DNA of 64,000 bases from Pseudomonas nicosulfuronedens (GCF_005877905.1 NZ_SWDV01000003.1:124001-188000), one strand, 5' to 3'. Shown: positions 16,112-25,365, counted from the stretch's first letter. Notes: generated from the letters alone by a model not told the origin. Translations and numbers: made by a program.

Positions 16112-16863
16112 TGAGCGCTCTGCTCGAACTGCGTGATATCCGCAAGAGCTTCTCCGGCGTGAAGGTATTGGACGACGTCAGCCTGAGTCTGGCGCCGGGC
16201 GAAGTGGTCAGCCTGCTCGGCCCCAGCGGCTGTGGAAAAAGCACCCTGCTGCGCATCGCCGCCGGGCTTGACGATGAGTTCGCCGGCAGCCTGGAACGCA
16301 ATCCGCTGCTGGGCTTCGGCCCGGACGGCGACAGCGGCCGGGGCGGTGGTGGCGTTGGCGTGGTGTTCCAGGAGCCGCGCCTGCTGCCCTGGCTCACCGT
16401 GGCGCAGAACATCGGCTTCGCCGACGGCTGGCTGGCGGACGATAATCGCATCGAGCACCTGCTGCGCGACGTGGGGCTGGATGGCAAGGGCGACCTGCTG
16501 CCCAAGCAGCTCTCCGGCGGCATGGCCCAGCGTGCTGCCATCGCCCGTGGCCTCTACGGCCGCCCGCAGGTGTTGCTGCTGGACGAACCGTTCAGCGCGG
16601 TGGACGCCTTCACCCGCATCCGCCTGCAGGACCTGATCCAGCAACTGGCGCTGGAATATGACATCAGCATCCTGCTGGTCACCCACGACCTCGACGAAGC
16701 CTTCTACCTCAGTGATCGCGTCCTGCTTCTGGGCGGCACGCCCAGCCGCCTGCGCCGCAAATTCCCCGTTCCGCTGCCGCGCCCGCGCGACCGTCGCGCC
16801 GTGGAACTGGCCTTCCTGCGCGGCGAAGCGCTGACCGAGTTGCACCAGTCCCACGTCATCTGA
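16111..16863 (+). CDS. ABC transporter ATP-binding protein (first sulfonate-type set)
   Basis: A 250-residue ATPase energising the transporter encoded just upstream. Walker A is GPSGCGKST, the Q-loop is VFQEPRLLPW, the signature is LSGGMAQR, Walker B is VLLLDEPFSAVD and the H-loop is LVTHDLDEA. All catalytic motifs are intact, as in SsuB/TauB. Its start overlaps the permease stop by one base. A terminator-like hairpin follows at 16890. Confidence 0.92.
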   Translation: MSALLELRDIRKSFSGVKVLDDVSLSLAPGEVVSLLGPSGCGKSTLLRIAAGLDDEFAGSLERNPLLGFGPDGDSGRGGGGVGVVFQEPRLLPWLTVAQNIGFADGWLADDNRIEHLLRDVGLDGKGDLLPKQLSGGMAQRAAIARGLYGRPQVLLLDEPFSAVDAFTRIRLQDLIQQLALEYDISILLVTHDLDEAFYLSDRVLLLGGTPSRLRRKFPVPLPRPRDRRAVELAFLRGEALTELHQSHVI

Positions 16864-16889
16864 CGCCCGCCATTTTCCTTGTTCGACGC

Positions 16890-16930
16890 ACCCTGCCCGC
16901 GCTTCGCGCGCAGGGTGTGTGTCTGTTTAT
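16890..16930 (+). terminator. Terminator-like hairpin after the first transporter operon
   Basis: ACCCTG (16890-16895) pairs with CAGGGT (16911-16916) around a GCGC-TTC-GCGC core. A T-rich but interrupted tract follows, so efficiency is uncertain. Confidence 0.55.
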
Positions 16931-16954
16931 CTAACAAAAAAGCATAACTAAATG

Positions 16955-17022
16955 AATAAATAACATTTATTGGAATATGCGAAGGGCTGTTAAGGTCTAT
17001 GCACATTGGTTAGCAGGCCGGC
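16955..17022 (+). promoter_or_regulatory. ssuE promoter region with AT-rich inverted repeat
   Basis: AATAAAT (16955-16961) and ATTTATT (16965-16971) form a perfect 7-base inverted repeat in a very AT-rich block. It is followed by the segment shared with lsfA (TGCACATTGGTTAGCA). Likely activator site plus promoter for the ssu operon; CysB is the expected regulator in Pseudomonas. Confidence 0.5.
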
Positions 17023-17059
17023 ATTTGTACCGGTCTGATCGTTATAAGGAAGCGTGCAG

Positions 17060-17653
17060 ATGTATGTAGTCACCCTTGCCGGCAGCCCGAGCCAGCGTTC
17101 CCGTTCCGGTGTCCTCCTGGACATCGCGCGGAACTGGCTGCACGCCCACGGCGCCGAGGTGCGCTCCTACAGCGTGCACGACTTCCCGGCCGAGGACCTG
17201 CTGCACGCGCGCTTCGACAGCCCTCGGGTGGTCGAGTTGATCGAGCAAGTCCTGCGTGCCGACGGCTTGGTGATTTCTACCCCGGTGTACAAGGCGTCCA
17301 TCGCCGGTGCGCTGAAGGTCATTCTCGACCTGCTGCCGGAGCGGGCGCTGGCGCACAAGGTGGTGCTGCCCCTGGCCACCGGTGGCAGCAACGCCCACAT
17401 GCTGGCAGTGGATTACGCGCTCAAGCCGGTCCTCGCTGCATTGAAAGCTCAGGAAACCCTGCACGGCGTGTTCGCCGAGGAGAGCCAGGTGCAATACCCC
17501 GAGGGCACTACCCCGGCGCGCCTGGAGTCGACCCTCGAACACCGACTGCTGGAATCGCTGGAACAGTTCCACGGCGCCCTCGCGCGCCGACCGAAACCCA
17601 TCGACCCCAACCTGCTCAATGAACGGCTGATCAACGCCCGCTGGAGCATCTGA
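17060..17653 (+). CDS. ssuE: SsuE, NAD(P)H-dependent FMN reductase
   Basis: This 197-residue flavodoxin-fold reductase supplies FMNH2 to the alkanesulfonate monooxygenase SsuD. The FMN phosphate loop is [12 protein letters not shown] near the N-terminus, with later motifs [23 protein letters not shown] and [23 protein letters not shown] typical of SsuE. The ATG at 17060 has AAGGA nine bases upstream; a GTG two codons earlier is too close to that site. It is the first gene of the ssu cluster, 133 bases before the binding protein. Confidence 0.92.
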   Translation: MYVVTLAGSPSQRSRSGVLLDIARNWLHAHGAEVRSYSVHDFPAEDLLHARFDSPRVVELIEQVLRADGLVISTPVYKASIAGALKVILDLLPERALAHKVVLPLATGGSNAHMLAVDYALKPVLAALKAQETLHGVFAEESQVQYPEGTTPARLESTLEHRLLESLEQFHGALARRPKPIDPNLLNERLINARWSI

Positions 17654-17786
17654 CCGATAAAACCCACGCAGGTGAACGCCAAGCCCCGACCCGGCAGGCG
17701 CCCACTGCGTCAAAAATAAAAGGCCCTCACCGTCCCGACAACGGGACCGCAGGTCCGGCAATCACACTCGACGAAGGATCACTCCC

Positions 17787-18752
17787 ATGCGGACTCTCAC
17801 TTTGCGTAGTGGACTGGCGGCCCTGCTGATCGCGGCCCTGTCCTACAACGCGCAGGCGGACGAACAGCCCGGCACCCTGCGTATCGGTTACCAGAAGTAC
17901 GGCACCCTGGTGCTGCTCAAGGCCCGCGGCACGCTGGAGAAGCGCCTGGCCGAGCAGGGCGTCAAGGTGCAGTGGACCGAATTCCCCGGCGGCCCGCAGC
18001 TGCTGGAAGGCCTGAACGTCGGCAGCATCGACTTCGGCGTCACCGGCGAAACTCCACCGGTATTTGCCCAGGCCGCCGGCGCCGATCTCGTCTACGTCGC
18101 TCATGAGCCGCCGGCGCCGACCAGCGAGGCGATCCTCCTGCCGAAGGACTCGCCGATCAAATCCGTCGCCGAACTCAAGGGCAAGAAGGTCGCCCTGAAT
18201 AAAGGCTCCAACGTGCACTACCTGCTGGTACGCGCCCTGGAGAAAGCCGGCCTGAAATACACCGACATCCAGCCCGTCTACCTGCCGCCGGCCGACGCCC
18301 GCGCTGCCTTCGAGCGTGGCAGCGTGGATGCCTGGGTGATCTGGGACCCGTACCAGGCCGCCGCCGAGAAGCAGCTTTCCGCCCGCACCCTGGTGGATGG
18401 CACCGGCCTTGTGGATAACCACCAGTTCTACCTGGCGACCCGCCCCTACGCGACCAACCACCCGCAGGTGATCACCACCCTGATCGACGAAGTGCGCTCG
18501 GTGGGCGAGTGGTCGCAGCAGAACCCGCAGCAGGTGACCGACCAGGTTGCGCCGCTGCTCGGCCTGCCGGCGGACATCACCTTCACCGCCGTGAAACGCC
18601 AGGGCTACGGCGCCCAGCCGATCACCCCGGAAGTCACCGCGGCGCAGCAGAAGATCGCCGACACCTTCACTCAGCTGAAGCTCATTCCCAAGCAACTGAG
18701 CATCAAGGATGTGGTGTGGACCGCGCCAGCCAAGGTGGCTGCGGCCCAGTGA
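17787..18752 (+). CDS. ssuA: SsuA, aliphatic sulfonate-binding protein
   Basis: A 321-residue periplasmic binding protein. It has a signal peptide ([19 protein letters not shown], cleaved near residue 24), then [34 protein letters not shown]-like [29 protein letters not shown], and [24 protein letters not shown], all typical of SsuA. An AAGGAT ribosome site lies before the ATG. The monooxygenase gene follows after 91 bases. It is clearly paralogous to the protein at 14255 but keeps the classic SsuA motifs better. Confidence 0.93.
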   Translation: MRTLTLRSGLAALLIAALSYNAQADEQPGTLRIGYQKYGTLVLLKARGTLEKRLAEQGVKVQWTEFPGGPQLLEGLNVGSIDFGVTGETPPVFAQAAGADLVYVAHEPPAPTSEAILLPKDSPIKSVAELKGKKVALNKGSNVHYLLVRALEKAGLKYTDIQPVYLPPADARAAFERGSVDAWVIWDPYQAAAEKQLSARTLVDGTGLVDNHQFYLATRPYATNHPQVITTLIDEVRSVGEWSQQNPQQVTDQVAPLLGLPADITFTAVKRQGYGAQPITPEVTAAQQKIADTFTQLKLIPKQLSIKDVVWTAPAKVAAAQ

Positions 18753-18843
18753 CACGCTCCTACGAAGAACAGCAGCACCACGTACACCCATCCCATCATC
18801 GCGCGGCTACGCCACGCCGGCGCGCTTATCTGGAGTTACTGCG

Positions 18844-19992
18844 ATGAGTCTCAACATCTTCTGGTTCCTGCCGACCCACGGCGACGGCCATTACCTGGGC
18901 ACCGCCGAAGGCGCCCGTGCCGTGGACCACGGTTATCTGCAACAGGTCGCCCAGGCCGCTGACCGTCTTGGTTTCGGCGGCGTGCTGATCCCCACCGGCC
19001 GTTCCTGCGAGGACTCCTGGCTGGTCGCCGCCTCGCTGATTCCGGTGACCCAGCGCCTGAAATTCCTGGTCGCCCTGCGTCCGGGCATCATTTCCCCGAC
19101 CGTGGCCGCCCGCCAGGCCGCCACCCTCGACCGGCTCTCCGGGGGGCGCGCGCTGTTCAACCTGGTGACCGGCGGCGACCCGGACGAACTGGCCGGTGAC
19201 GGCCTGCATCTGAGCCATGCCGAGCGCTATGAAGCCTCGGTCGAGTTCACCCGCATCTGGCGTCGCGTACTGGAAGGCGAGACCGTCGACTACGACGGCA
19301 AGCACCTGCAGGTGAAGGGCGCCAAGCTGCTCTATCCGCCGATCCAGCAACCGCGCCCGCCGCTGTACTTCGGTGGATCCTCCGATGCCGCCCAGGACCT
19401 CGCCGCCGAGCAGGTCGAGCTGTACCTGACCTGGGGCGAGCCGCCGGCCGCCGTCGCCGAGAAGATCGCCCAGGTGCGCGAGAAGGCCGCCAAGCAGGGC
19501 CGCAGCGTGCGCTTCGGTATTCGCCTGCACGTGATCGTCCGCGAGACCAACGAGGAAGCCTGGCAGGCCGCCGACCGCCTGATTTCGCACCTCGACCAGG
19601 ACACCATCGACCGCGCCCAGGCGTCCCTGGCGCGCTTCGATTCCGTCGGCCAGCAACGCATGGCCGCCCTGCACGGTGGCAGCAAGGACAAGCTGGAAGT
19701 CAGCCCCAACCTCTGGGCCGGTGTCGGCCTGGTGCGTGGCGGCGCCGGTACCGCGCTGGTGGGCGATGGCCCGACCGTGGCGGCCCGTGTGAAGGAGTAC
19801 GCGGACCTCGGCATCGACACCTTCATCTTCTCCGGCTACCCGCACCTGGAAGAGTCCTACCGGGTCGCCGAACTGCTCTTCCCGCACCTGGAACTGGCTC
19901 AGGCGCAGGCACCGCAGGCGCGTGGCTATGTCAGCCCGTTCGGCGAGATGGTGGCCAACGACATCCTGCCCAAGGCGGCATCGGCGAGTTGA
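18844..19992 (+). CDS. ssuD: SsuD, FMNH2-dependent alkanesulfonate monooxygenase
   Basis: A 382-residue bacterial-luciferase-family enzyme that releases sulfite from alkanesulfonates using FMNH2 and O2. It starts [20 protein letters not shown], the family hallmark, and contains [40 protein letters not shown] and [24 protein letters not shown]. Length is standard. The ATG at 18844 follows GGAG. Together with SsuE it forms the two-component desulfonation system. A repeat element separates it from ssuC. Confidence 0.97.
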   Translation: MSLNIFWFLPTHGDGHYLGTAEGARAVDHGYLQQVAQAADRLGFGGVLIPTGRSCEDSWLVAASLIPVTQRLKFLVALRPGIISPTVAARQAATLDRLSGGRALFNLVTGGDPDELAGDGLHLSHAERYEASVEFTRIWRRVLEGETVDYDGKHLQVKGAKLLYPPIQQPRPPLYFGGSSDAAQDLAAEQVELYLTWGEPPAAVAEKIAQVREKAAKQGRSVRFGIRLHVIVRETNEEAWQAADRLISHLDQDTIDRAQASLARFDSVGQQRMAALHGGSKDKLEVSPNLWAGVGLVRGGAGTALVGDGPTVAARVKEYADLGIDTFIFSGYPHLEESYRVAELLFPHLELAQAQAPQARGYVSPFGEMVANDILPKAASAS

Positions 19993-19997
19993 CACCC

Positions 19998-20064
19998 GTA
20001 GGGCGAATGAAGCGGAACGCTTCATCCGCCGTGGCGGATAACGCTGGCGCGTTATGCGCCCTAC
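19998..20064. repeat. Intergenic inverted-repeat element (GTAGGGCG family) between ssuD and ssuC
   Basis: The element opens GTAGGGCG and closes CGCCCTAC. Inside are GAAGCGGAACGCTTC and GGCGGATAACGC...GCGTTAT. Related elements with CAGCGTTATCCGCC lie at 44149-44224 and 58689-58768. It sits within the ssu operon, immediately before the ssuC ribosome site. Confidence 0.75.
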
Positions 20065-20093
20065 GTAGCGACCGAAGAATCCGGAGAGAAGAG

Positions 20094-20882
20094 ATGAGCG
20101 TTTCCAACAACCTTGCCCAGCGCCTCGCGCCCTGGGCCCTGCCGGTGGGCCTGGTGGTCATCTGGCAACTGGCTGTGGAATTCGGCTGGCTGTCCAGCCG
20201 AATCCTGCCGGCACCCAGTGCCGTGGCCGAGGCCGGCTACCACCTGGTGGTCAGCGGCGAGCTCTGGCAGCACCTGGCGATCAGCACCTGGCGCGCCGCT
20301 GTCGGCTTTGTCATCGGTGGCAGTATCGGCCTGGTGCTGGGGCTGATCACCGGCCTGTCGAAATGGGGCGAGCGCTTCCTCGACAGCTCCGTGCAGATGA
20401 TCCGCAACGTACCGCACCTGGCGCTGATCCCGCTGGTGATCCTGTGGTTCGGCATCGACGAGTCGGCGAAGATCTTCCTGGTTGCCCTCGGCACCCTGTT
20501 CCCGATCTACCTCAACACCTACCACGGCATCCGCAACATTGATCCGGGCCTGCTGGAAATGTCGCGCAGCTACGGGCTGTCCGGCTTCGCCCTGTTCCGC
20601 CAGGTGATCCTGCCCGGCGCGCTGCCCTCGATCCTGGTCGGCGTGCGCTTCGCCCTGGGCTTCATGTGGCTGACCCTGATCGTCGCCGAGACCATCTCCG
20701 CCAACTCCGGCATCGGTTACCTGGCAATGAACGCCCGTGAATTCCTGCAGACCGATGTGGTGGTGCTGGCGATTCTGCTCTACGCCGTGCTTGGCAAGCT
20801 GGCTGACCTGGCAGCCCGTGGATTGGAACGCATCTGGCTGCGCTGGCACCCGGCCTATCAGGTGAAAGGAGGTGCGGCATGA
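20094..20882 (+). CDS. ssuC: SsuC, sulfonate ABC transporter permease
   Basis: A 262-residue inner-membrane permease. Hydrophobic segments begin with [19 protein letters not shown]. The signature regions [62 protein letters not shown] and the coupling loop [31 protein letters not shown] are those of SsuC. The ATG at 20094 is preceded by GGAGAGAAGAG. It overlaps ssuB by four bases (ATGA), so the two are translationally coupled. Confidence 0.95.
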   Translation: MSVSNNLAQRLAPWALPVGLVVIWQLAVEFGWLSSRILPAPSAVAEAGYHLVVSGELWQHLAISTWRAAVGFVIGGSIGLVLGLITGLSKWGERFLDSSVQMIRNVPHLALIPLVILWFGIDESAKIFLVALGTLFPIYLNTYHGIRNIDPGLLEMSRSYGLSGFALFRQVILPGALPSILVGVRFALGFMWLTLIVAETISANSGIGYLAMNAREFLQTDVVVLAILLYAVLGKLADLAARGLERIWLRWHPAYQVKGGAA

Positions 20883-21691
20883 ACGCAGTGAATCAGTTGC
20901 CGCAACAACTCAAGAAAGGCATCCCGCTGGCGCTGGAAAACGTGCGCAAGCGCTTCGGCGAGCGTGAGGTGCTCAAGGGCATCGACCTGCGGATTCCCGC
21001 CGGCCAGTTCGTCGCCATCGTCGGCCGCAGCGGTTGCGGCAAGAGCACCCTGCTGCGTCTGCTAGCCGGGCTGGATGAAGCCAGCGACGGCCAGTTGCTG
21101 GCCGGCTCCGCGCCGCTGGAAAGCGCCCGCGAAGAGACTCGCCTGATGTTCCAGGATTCGCGCTTGCTGCCCTGGAAGCGGGTGATCGACAACGTCGGCC
21201 TCGGCCTGAAAGGCGACTGGCGTCCCAAGGCGCTGGAAGCGTTGGCGGCGGTGGGCCTGTCCGACCGTGCCAACGAATGGCCGGCGGGTCTGTCCGGTGG
21301 CCAGAAGCAGCGCGTGGCACTGGCCCGTGCGCTGATCCACCAGCCGCGCCTGCTGTTGCTCGACGAGCCACTGGGTGCGCTGGATGCCCTGACCCGCATC
21401 GAGATGCAACAGCTGATCGAAGGTCTCTGGCAGCAGCATGGCTTCACGGTGCTGCTGGTCACCCACGACGTCGCCGAGGCCGTGGCCATCGCCGACCGGG
21501 TGATCCTCATCGAGGACGGCGAGATCGGCCTGGACCTCAACGTCGACCTGCACCGGCCGCGCGCCCGTGGTTCGGCACGCCTGGCCACGCTGGAAGCCGA
21601 AGTGCTCGAGCGTGTGCTTTCGCTGCCGGCCCAGCCACCCGAGCCGGAGCCCGTATCCCCACTGCCCACGCAACTGCGCTGGGCGCTCTGA
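20879..21691 (+). CDS. ssuB: SsuB, sulfonate ABC transporter ATPase
   Basis: A 270-residue ATPase. Walker A is GRSGCGKST, the Q-loop [10 protein letters not shown], the signature LSGGQKQR, Walker [13 protein letters not shown] and the H-loop LVTHDVAEA. The start overlaps the ssuC stop by four bases. A Pro/Glu-rich tail ([17 protein letters not shown]) extends past the ATPase domain. It works with SsuA and SsuC. Confidence 0.96.
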   Translation: MNAVNQLPQQLKKGIPLALENVRKRFGEREVLKGIDLRIPAGQFVAIVGRSGCGKSTLLRLLAGLDEASDGQLLAGSAPLESAREETRLMFQDSRLLPWKRVIDNVGLGLKGDWRPKALEALAAVGLSDRANEWPAGLSGGQKQRVALARALIHQPRLLLLDEPLGALDALTRIEMQQLIEGLWQQHGFTVLLVTHDVAEAVAIADRVILIEDGEIGLDLNVDLHRPRARGSARLATLEAEVLERVLSLPAQPPEPEPVSPLPTQLRWAL

Positions 21692-21724
21692 TCCAACGTT
21701 CGCATTCTCCCAAGGAGCTACGCC

Positions 21725-21940
21725 ATGACCATCAAAGCCATCAACGTCCGCAACCAGTTCAAAGGCACCATCAAGGAAATCGTCGAAGGCGATGTGCTGT
21801 CGGAAATCGACGTGCAGACTGCCGCCGGCATCGTCACCTCGGTGATCACCACCCGTTCCGTGAAAGAGCTGGAACTGGCCATTGGCAGTGAAGTGATCGC
21901 CTTCGTGAAGTCCACCGAGGTCTCCATCGCCAAGCTGTGA
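21725..21940 (+). CDS. ssuF: SsuF, molbindin/TOBE-domain protein
   Basis: A 71-residue single-TOBE protein starting MTIKAINVRNQFKGTIKEIVEGDVLSEIDVQTAAGIVTSVITTRSV. It matches the molybdopterin- or molybdate-binding small proteins at the end of Pseudomonas ssu operons. SsuF is needed for sulfonate use in P. putida, though its biochemical role is unclear. It begins 33 bases after ssuB with a CAAGGAG ribosome site and is followed by a strong terminator, so it ends the operon. Confidence 0.92.
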   Translation: MTIKAINVRNQFKGTIKEIVEGDVLSEIDVQTAAGIVTSVITTRSVKELELAIGSEVIAFVKSTEVSIAKL

Positions 21941-21957
21941 GTGCGGCGCTGGAACCC

Positions 21958-21994
21958 AACGGGCAGGCCGGAAACGGGCTGCCCGTTTTCTTTT
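21958..21994 (+). terminator. Intrinsic terminator of the ssu operon
   Basis: AACGGGCAG (21958-21966) pairs with CTGCCCGTT (21979-21987), followed by TTCTTTT. Confidence 0.88.
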
Positions 21995-22028
21995 GCACGC
22001 CTGCTTCCGGGATGGACCGGGCGCTTCT

Positions 22029-22106
22029 GTAGGATGGGTGGAGCGCAGCGATACCCATGCTGTCGGCGCTGGGCTCGATGGGTATCGCAAGCCCCACCCG
22101 TCCTGC
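22029..22106. repeat. Intergenic inverted-repeat element (GTAGGATGG family), copy 1
   Basis: The left arm GTAGGATGGGTGGAGCGCAG...ATACCCAT is mirrored by GATGGGTATCGCAAGCCCCACCC...TCCTGC. Two further copies are at 49600-49680 and 60686-60769. The paired arms look like a REPIN-type mobile repeat or a structured intergenic transcript. Confidence 0.8.
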
Positions 22107-22200
22107 GAAGAGCCCACCTTTGTGCCGGTAATCAGCGGCTAGAGCAATTGCTCTATTTCCCCTAGACTCCGCTCAAACCAACAAGAGAAAGGAGTCCCGC

Positions 22201-22620
22201 ATGTCCCTGAGTCCCTCTGCCTTCGCGTTGCTCGGCCTGGTTGCCTGGACCGTGCTGCTGGTCCTGCTACTGGTCAACCAGCGCGGCCTGCTGGTGATGT
22301 CCGGCCGCATGAAGGTCAACGTCTTCGCCGCCGACGGCAGCAACACCCCCGGCACCTTCGGCCAGCGCCTGGTGCGCGCCCACGCCAACTGTGTGGAGAA
22401 CGTGCCGCTGTTCTGCGCGGTGCTGCTCTATGCGATGGTCACCCAGCAGACGGTGATTACCGACCCGCTGGCGCCGGCCCTGCTGGTGGCGCGCATCGTC
22501 CAGTCGGTGGTGCACCTGCTCAGTACTTCGGCGCTGGCGGTGTGGGTGCGCTTTGCTGCCTTCTTCGTCCAGCTGATCATCCTGATCTGGTGGCTGCTGC
22601 GCCTCTCCACGCTGGTCTGA
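22201..22620 (+). CDS. MAPEG family membrane protein
   Basis: A 139-residue integral membrane protein with four hydrophobic segments, starting FALLGLVAWTVLLVLLLVNQRGLLV. The motif RLVRAHANCVENVPLFCAVLL is the MAPEG signature (R-x-H-x-N-x-x-E-N), found in glutathione-dependent membrane enzymes. Eukaryotic members are glutathione transferases; the role of bacterial ones is mostly unknown. An AAAGGAG ribosome site precedes the ATG. It appears to be a single gene. Confidence 0.88.
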   Translation: MSLSPSAFALLGLVAWTVLLVLLLVNQRGLLVMSGRMKVNVFAADGSNTPGTFGQRLVRAHANCVENVPLFCAVLLYAMVTQQTVITDPLAPALLVARIVQSVVHLLSTSALAVWVRFAAFFVQLIILIWWLLRLSTLV

Positions 22621-22737
22621 CTGTCAGCGACGCGCCGTTGTCGACCGGCGACCGGAACAGTTGCACCGCGCAACTGTTCCTATGGGGCGATACCGCCATG
22701 ACTTAGCATGGCGGACCGCACACGCGTCGAGGCACTC

Positions 22738-23697
22738 ATGCACGTTTCATCCGGCCGCTGGCAATTCGGCCTGTTCCTGGCTCTGGTCACCGCCGTCCTC
22801 TGGGGCATCCTGCCGATCAAGCTCAAGGAAGTCCTGAAGGTCATGGACCCGATCACCGTCACCTGGTTTCGCCTGGTGGTGTCGGGTGGACTGTTGTTGA
22901 TCTACCTGGGTTTCACGCGCCAGTTGCCGCGCTTCTCGCCGCTGGGAAAGCGCGGCAAGGGGTTGGTGCTGGTTGCCATTCTCGGTCTCACCGGCAACTA
23001 CGTCTGCTACCTCATCGGCCTGCGCATGCTGACGCCGGGGACCACGCAACTGGTGATCCAGATCGCGCCGATCCTCCTGCTGCTGGGCAGCCTGTTCGTC
23101 TTCAAGGAGAGCTTCAGCATCGGCCAGGCGCTGGGTCTGGCGGTGCTGATCTTCGGCTTCGGGCTGTTCTTCAACCAGCGCCTGACCGAGCTGTTCGGCT
23201 CGCTCGGTGAGTACACCACTGGCGTGCTGATCGTGGTCTTCGCCGCCTTCATCTGGACCTTCTATGGTCTCGCACAAAAACAGCTGCTGACCCAGTGGAC
23301 CTCGGTGCAGGTGATGATGGTGATCTACCTGGGCTGCGGCGCGCTGCTCACGCCCTGGGCGCATCCGCTGGAGGCGCTGGACCTGTCGCCGCTACAGGGC
23401 TGGCTGCTGCTGGCCTGCTGCCTGAACACCCTGGTGGCCTACGGCGCCTTTGCCGAGGCGCTGGCGCACTGGGAAGCCTCGCGGGTCAGCGCGACCCTGG
23501 CGATCACGCCGCTCGTGACCTTCGCCTCGGTGGCGCTTGCCGCTTCCATCTGGCCGGAGTTCGTACTGCCGGAAGACCTCAACGGCCTGGCCTATGTCGG
23601 CGCACTGCTGGTGGTCAGTGGCTCGGCGCTGACCGCGCTGGCGCCTTCGCTGTTGCGCAGCTACCGGGCGCGAAGGGCGCGTATCGCCAACGTCTGA
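22738..23697 (+). CDS. EamA/DMT-family transporter
   Basis: A 319-residue inner-membrane protein with about ten hydrophobic segments in two EamA repeats. The first starts FGLFLALVTAVLWGILPIKLKEVLKVMDPITVTWFR; the second starts TTGVLIVVFAAFIWTFYGLAQKQL. This family exports small metabolites. I prefer the ATG at 22738, which has GAGG seven bases upstream, over the in-frame ATG at 22708. The substrate cannot be predicted. A hairpin terminator follows. Confidence 0.85.
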   Translation: MHVSSGRWQFGLFLALVTAVLWGILPIKLKEVLKVMDPITVTWFRLVVSGGLLLIYLGFTRQLPRFSPLGKRGKGLVLVAILGLTGNYVCYLIGLRMLTPGTTQLVIQIAPILLLLGSLFVFKESFSIGQALGLAVLIFGFGLFFNQRLTELFGSLGEYTTGVLIVVFAAFIWTFYGLAQKQLLTQWTSVQVMMVIYLGCGALLTPWAHPLEALDLSPLQGWLLLACCLNTLVAYGAFAEALAHWEASRVSATLAITPLVTFASVALAASIWPEFVLPEDLNGLAYVGALLVVSGSALTALAPSLLRSYRARRARIANV

Positions 23698-23706
23698 TTC
23701 CGAGGA

Positions 23707-23728
23707 AAGGCCGCCGTGGGGCGGCCTT
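23707..23728 (+). terminator. Hairpin terminator after the DMT transporter gene
   Basis: Perfect 9-base stem AAGGCCGCC / GGCGGCCTT with a four-base loop. The T tract after it is short. Confidence 0.65.
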
Positions 23729-23763
23729 CTGCCATCCATCGCTCGCGTTCGACTTCATTTTCG

Positions 23764-23786
23764 CAAATGATATGTATTATCATTTG
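23764..23786 (+). promoter_or_regulatory. Fur box upstream of the haem-type sigma factor
   Basis: CAAATGATA (23764-23772) and TATCATTTG (23778-23786) are perfect inverted arms with a five-base spacer. The core TGATATGTATTATCA matches the Fur 7-1-7 consensus TGATAATNATTATCA at all but two positions. It lies 100 bases before the sigma-factor start, predicting iron repression. Confidence 0.85.
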
Positions 23787-23885
23787 TGTTATTCGATGGT
23801 TGTCGGGGCCCAGGGCCTCGGTTCGGGGGCGAAGTGGCAGCGGGCAACAGCAGGGCAGGGCGGCGACGCCGGGAGGCGTGCGTCG

Positions 23886-24407
23886 ATGGATGAGCGCTTT
23901 TCCCGTTCGGTATCCCAGGCCTATCGCTCCTTCCACGGCGAGTTGCTGCGCTTCCTGCGCAAGCAGCTGGGCAGCTCGGCGGACGCCGCGGACCTCGCCC
24001 AGGACGCCTTCGCCCAGTGGCTCAAGTCCTCCTCGCGGCATGAAGTGGAGCAGCCGCGCGCCTTCCTGTTCCAGGTCGCGCGCAACCTGCTGCGCGATCA
24101 CTGGCAGCGCTCCCGGCGTTTCACCAGCGAGCCGGAAACGGCCAGCGACACCGACCAGCAACCGGCCGCCGAAGGGGGCGAACCCGTGGTGCAGTTCGAG
24201 CGACAACGGTATCTTCGCGAGCTTTCCAGGGCACTGGAAAGCTTGCCGCCACGGCGTCGCGAGGCGTTCATCCTGCACAAGTTCGATGGCCTCTCGCAGC
24301 CCGAGGTGGCCAGGCGCATGGGGATTTCATTGAGCATGGTGGAGAAGCACGTCGCCAGTGCGCTTCTGCATTGCAAGCGTCAGGTTCAGGGGGAGGGCGA
24401 AGCATGA
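23886..24407 (+). CDS. hxuI: ECF sigma factor, FecI/HxuI type
   Basis: A 173-residue ECF sigma factor. Region 2 is seen in ELLRFLRKQLGSSADAADLAQDAFAQWL and ARNLLRDHWQRSRRF; region 4 in LPPRRREAFILHKFDGLSQPEVARRMGISLSMVEKHVASALLHCKRQV. It should direct transcription of the downstream TonB receptor when the receptor signals ligand. The ATG at 23886 lies in a long upstream-open frame, but sigma homology begins only here. It overlaps the anti-sigma gene by four bases. The symbol follows the P. aeruginosa PA1300-PA1302 arrangement and is tentative; HasI is the main alternative. Confidence 0.85.
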   Translation: MDERFSRSVSQAYRSFHGELLRFLRKQLGSSADAADLAQDAFAQWLKSSSRHEVEQPRAFLFQVARNLLRDHWQRSRRFTSEPETASDTDQQPAAEGGEPVVQFERQRYLRELSRALESLPPRRREAFILHKFDGLSQPEVARRMGISLSMVEKHVASALLHCKRQVQGEGEA

Positions 24408-25354
24408 CGCCGCTAGAAGAGCGCCAGCGAGTGATCGACGAACTGGCCGCCAAGTGGTTCAGCCGCCAGCGCTCGGGAGCCTGGGATGCCCGCGAGCGCC
24501 AGGCCTTTTCCGACTGGTTGGCGGAAGACGCTGCCCATGAGTGTGCTTACCGTGAAATCGAACAACTGTGGACTGACCTCGACCAGGTTCGTCGGCCCGC
24601 GCTCGCACCGACTCGCCGGCCTGCGCTGCCCTGGCGCGGGCTCGCCGCCGCCAGTCTGTTCCTCGGCGCATTGTTGTTGGCCAACGACTTCAGTGGCGGT
24701 CGGCTGGCCGATCCGCAGCAGGTGCAATCCACTGCGCCAGGCGAACAGCGTGAGGTAACGCTGAACGACGGCACACGAGTATTCCTGGCGGCGGATTCGG
24801 CACTGAGGGTGGATTACTCCACCCGTTTCCGCGATGTGCAGCTGCTGCGCGGCGAAGCCTATTTCGAAGTGATCCACGAGGCTGACCGGCCTTTCCGCGT
24901 GACCGCCGGCGATAGTCGAGTGCGGGTGCTCGGCACCGGCTTCGATGTGCATCGCGAGAGCGATGGGCTGAGCGTCGCCGTGCGCCACGGCAAGGTGGCG
25001 TTGCAGGCGCAGCTCGGTGTGTCGGGCGAGCAGACGCTGACGGCGGGCGACCGCGCCCGGTTGTCGAGCGGAGCAGGGGAGGCGCAAGTGGACCGTGTGC
25101 CCGTCGCCTCCATCGCCGCCTGGCGTGACGGCATGCTCGCCTTCCGCAACCAGCCGCTGGGTGCGTTGGTCGACGAGCTGTCGCAGTACCGCGCAGCGCC
25201 CATCCGCCTGGGCGATGAGCGCCTGGCGAACAAGCCCATCTCCGGCAACGTGCGCCTGGCCCACCCGGACGACTTCCTCGCTGCCCTGCCGGTGCTGCTG
25301 GACGTGCGCGTGCAGCGCAAGGCCGACGGCAGCGCCGTCATCCTGCCGCGCTGA
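24404..25354 (+). CDS. hxuR: FecR-family anti-sigma factor, HxuR type
   Basis: A 316-residue regulator of the preceding sigma factor. The N-terminal cytosolic domain has the FecR_N/DUF4880 pattern AAKWFSRQRSGAWDARERQAFSDWLAEDAAHECAYREIEQLW. One transmembrane segment follows (GLAAASLFLGALLLAN, near residue 90). The periplasmic FecR domain contains TLNDGTRVFLAADSALRVDYSTRFRDVQLLRGEAYFEV and GTGFDVHRESDGLSVAVRHGKV. The start overlaps the sigma stop as ATGA. It receives a signal from the STN domain of the receptor downstream. Confidence 0.88.
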   Translation: MTPLEERQRVIDELAAKWFSRQRSGAWDARERQAFSDWLAEDAAHECAYREIEQLWTDLDQVRRPALAPTRRPALPWRGLAAASLFLGALLLANDFSGGRLADPQQVQSTAPGEQREVTLNDGTRVFLAADSALRVDYSTRFRDVQLLRGEAYFEVIHEADRPFRVTAGDSRVRVLGTGFDVHRESDGLSVAVRHGKVALQAQLGVSGEQTLTAGDRARLSSGAGEAQVDRVPVASIAAWRDGMLAFRNQPLGALVDELSQYRAAPIRLGDERLANKPISGNVRLAHPDDFLAALPVLLDVRVQRKADGSAVILPR

Positions 25355-25365
25355 TCGCTTTTTTT

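Noticed and set aside
23295-23885. Extension of the sigma-factor frame upstream into the DMT transporter gene
   Set aside because: The extension overlaps a real gene and a terminator and Fur box; sigma homology begins only at 23886.
24371-24403. Earlier start for the anti-sigma gene inside the sigma gene
   Set aside because: The ATG at 24404 gives the usual ATGA overlap and the normal FecR N-terminus; the upstream part has no family similarity.
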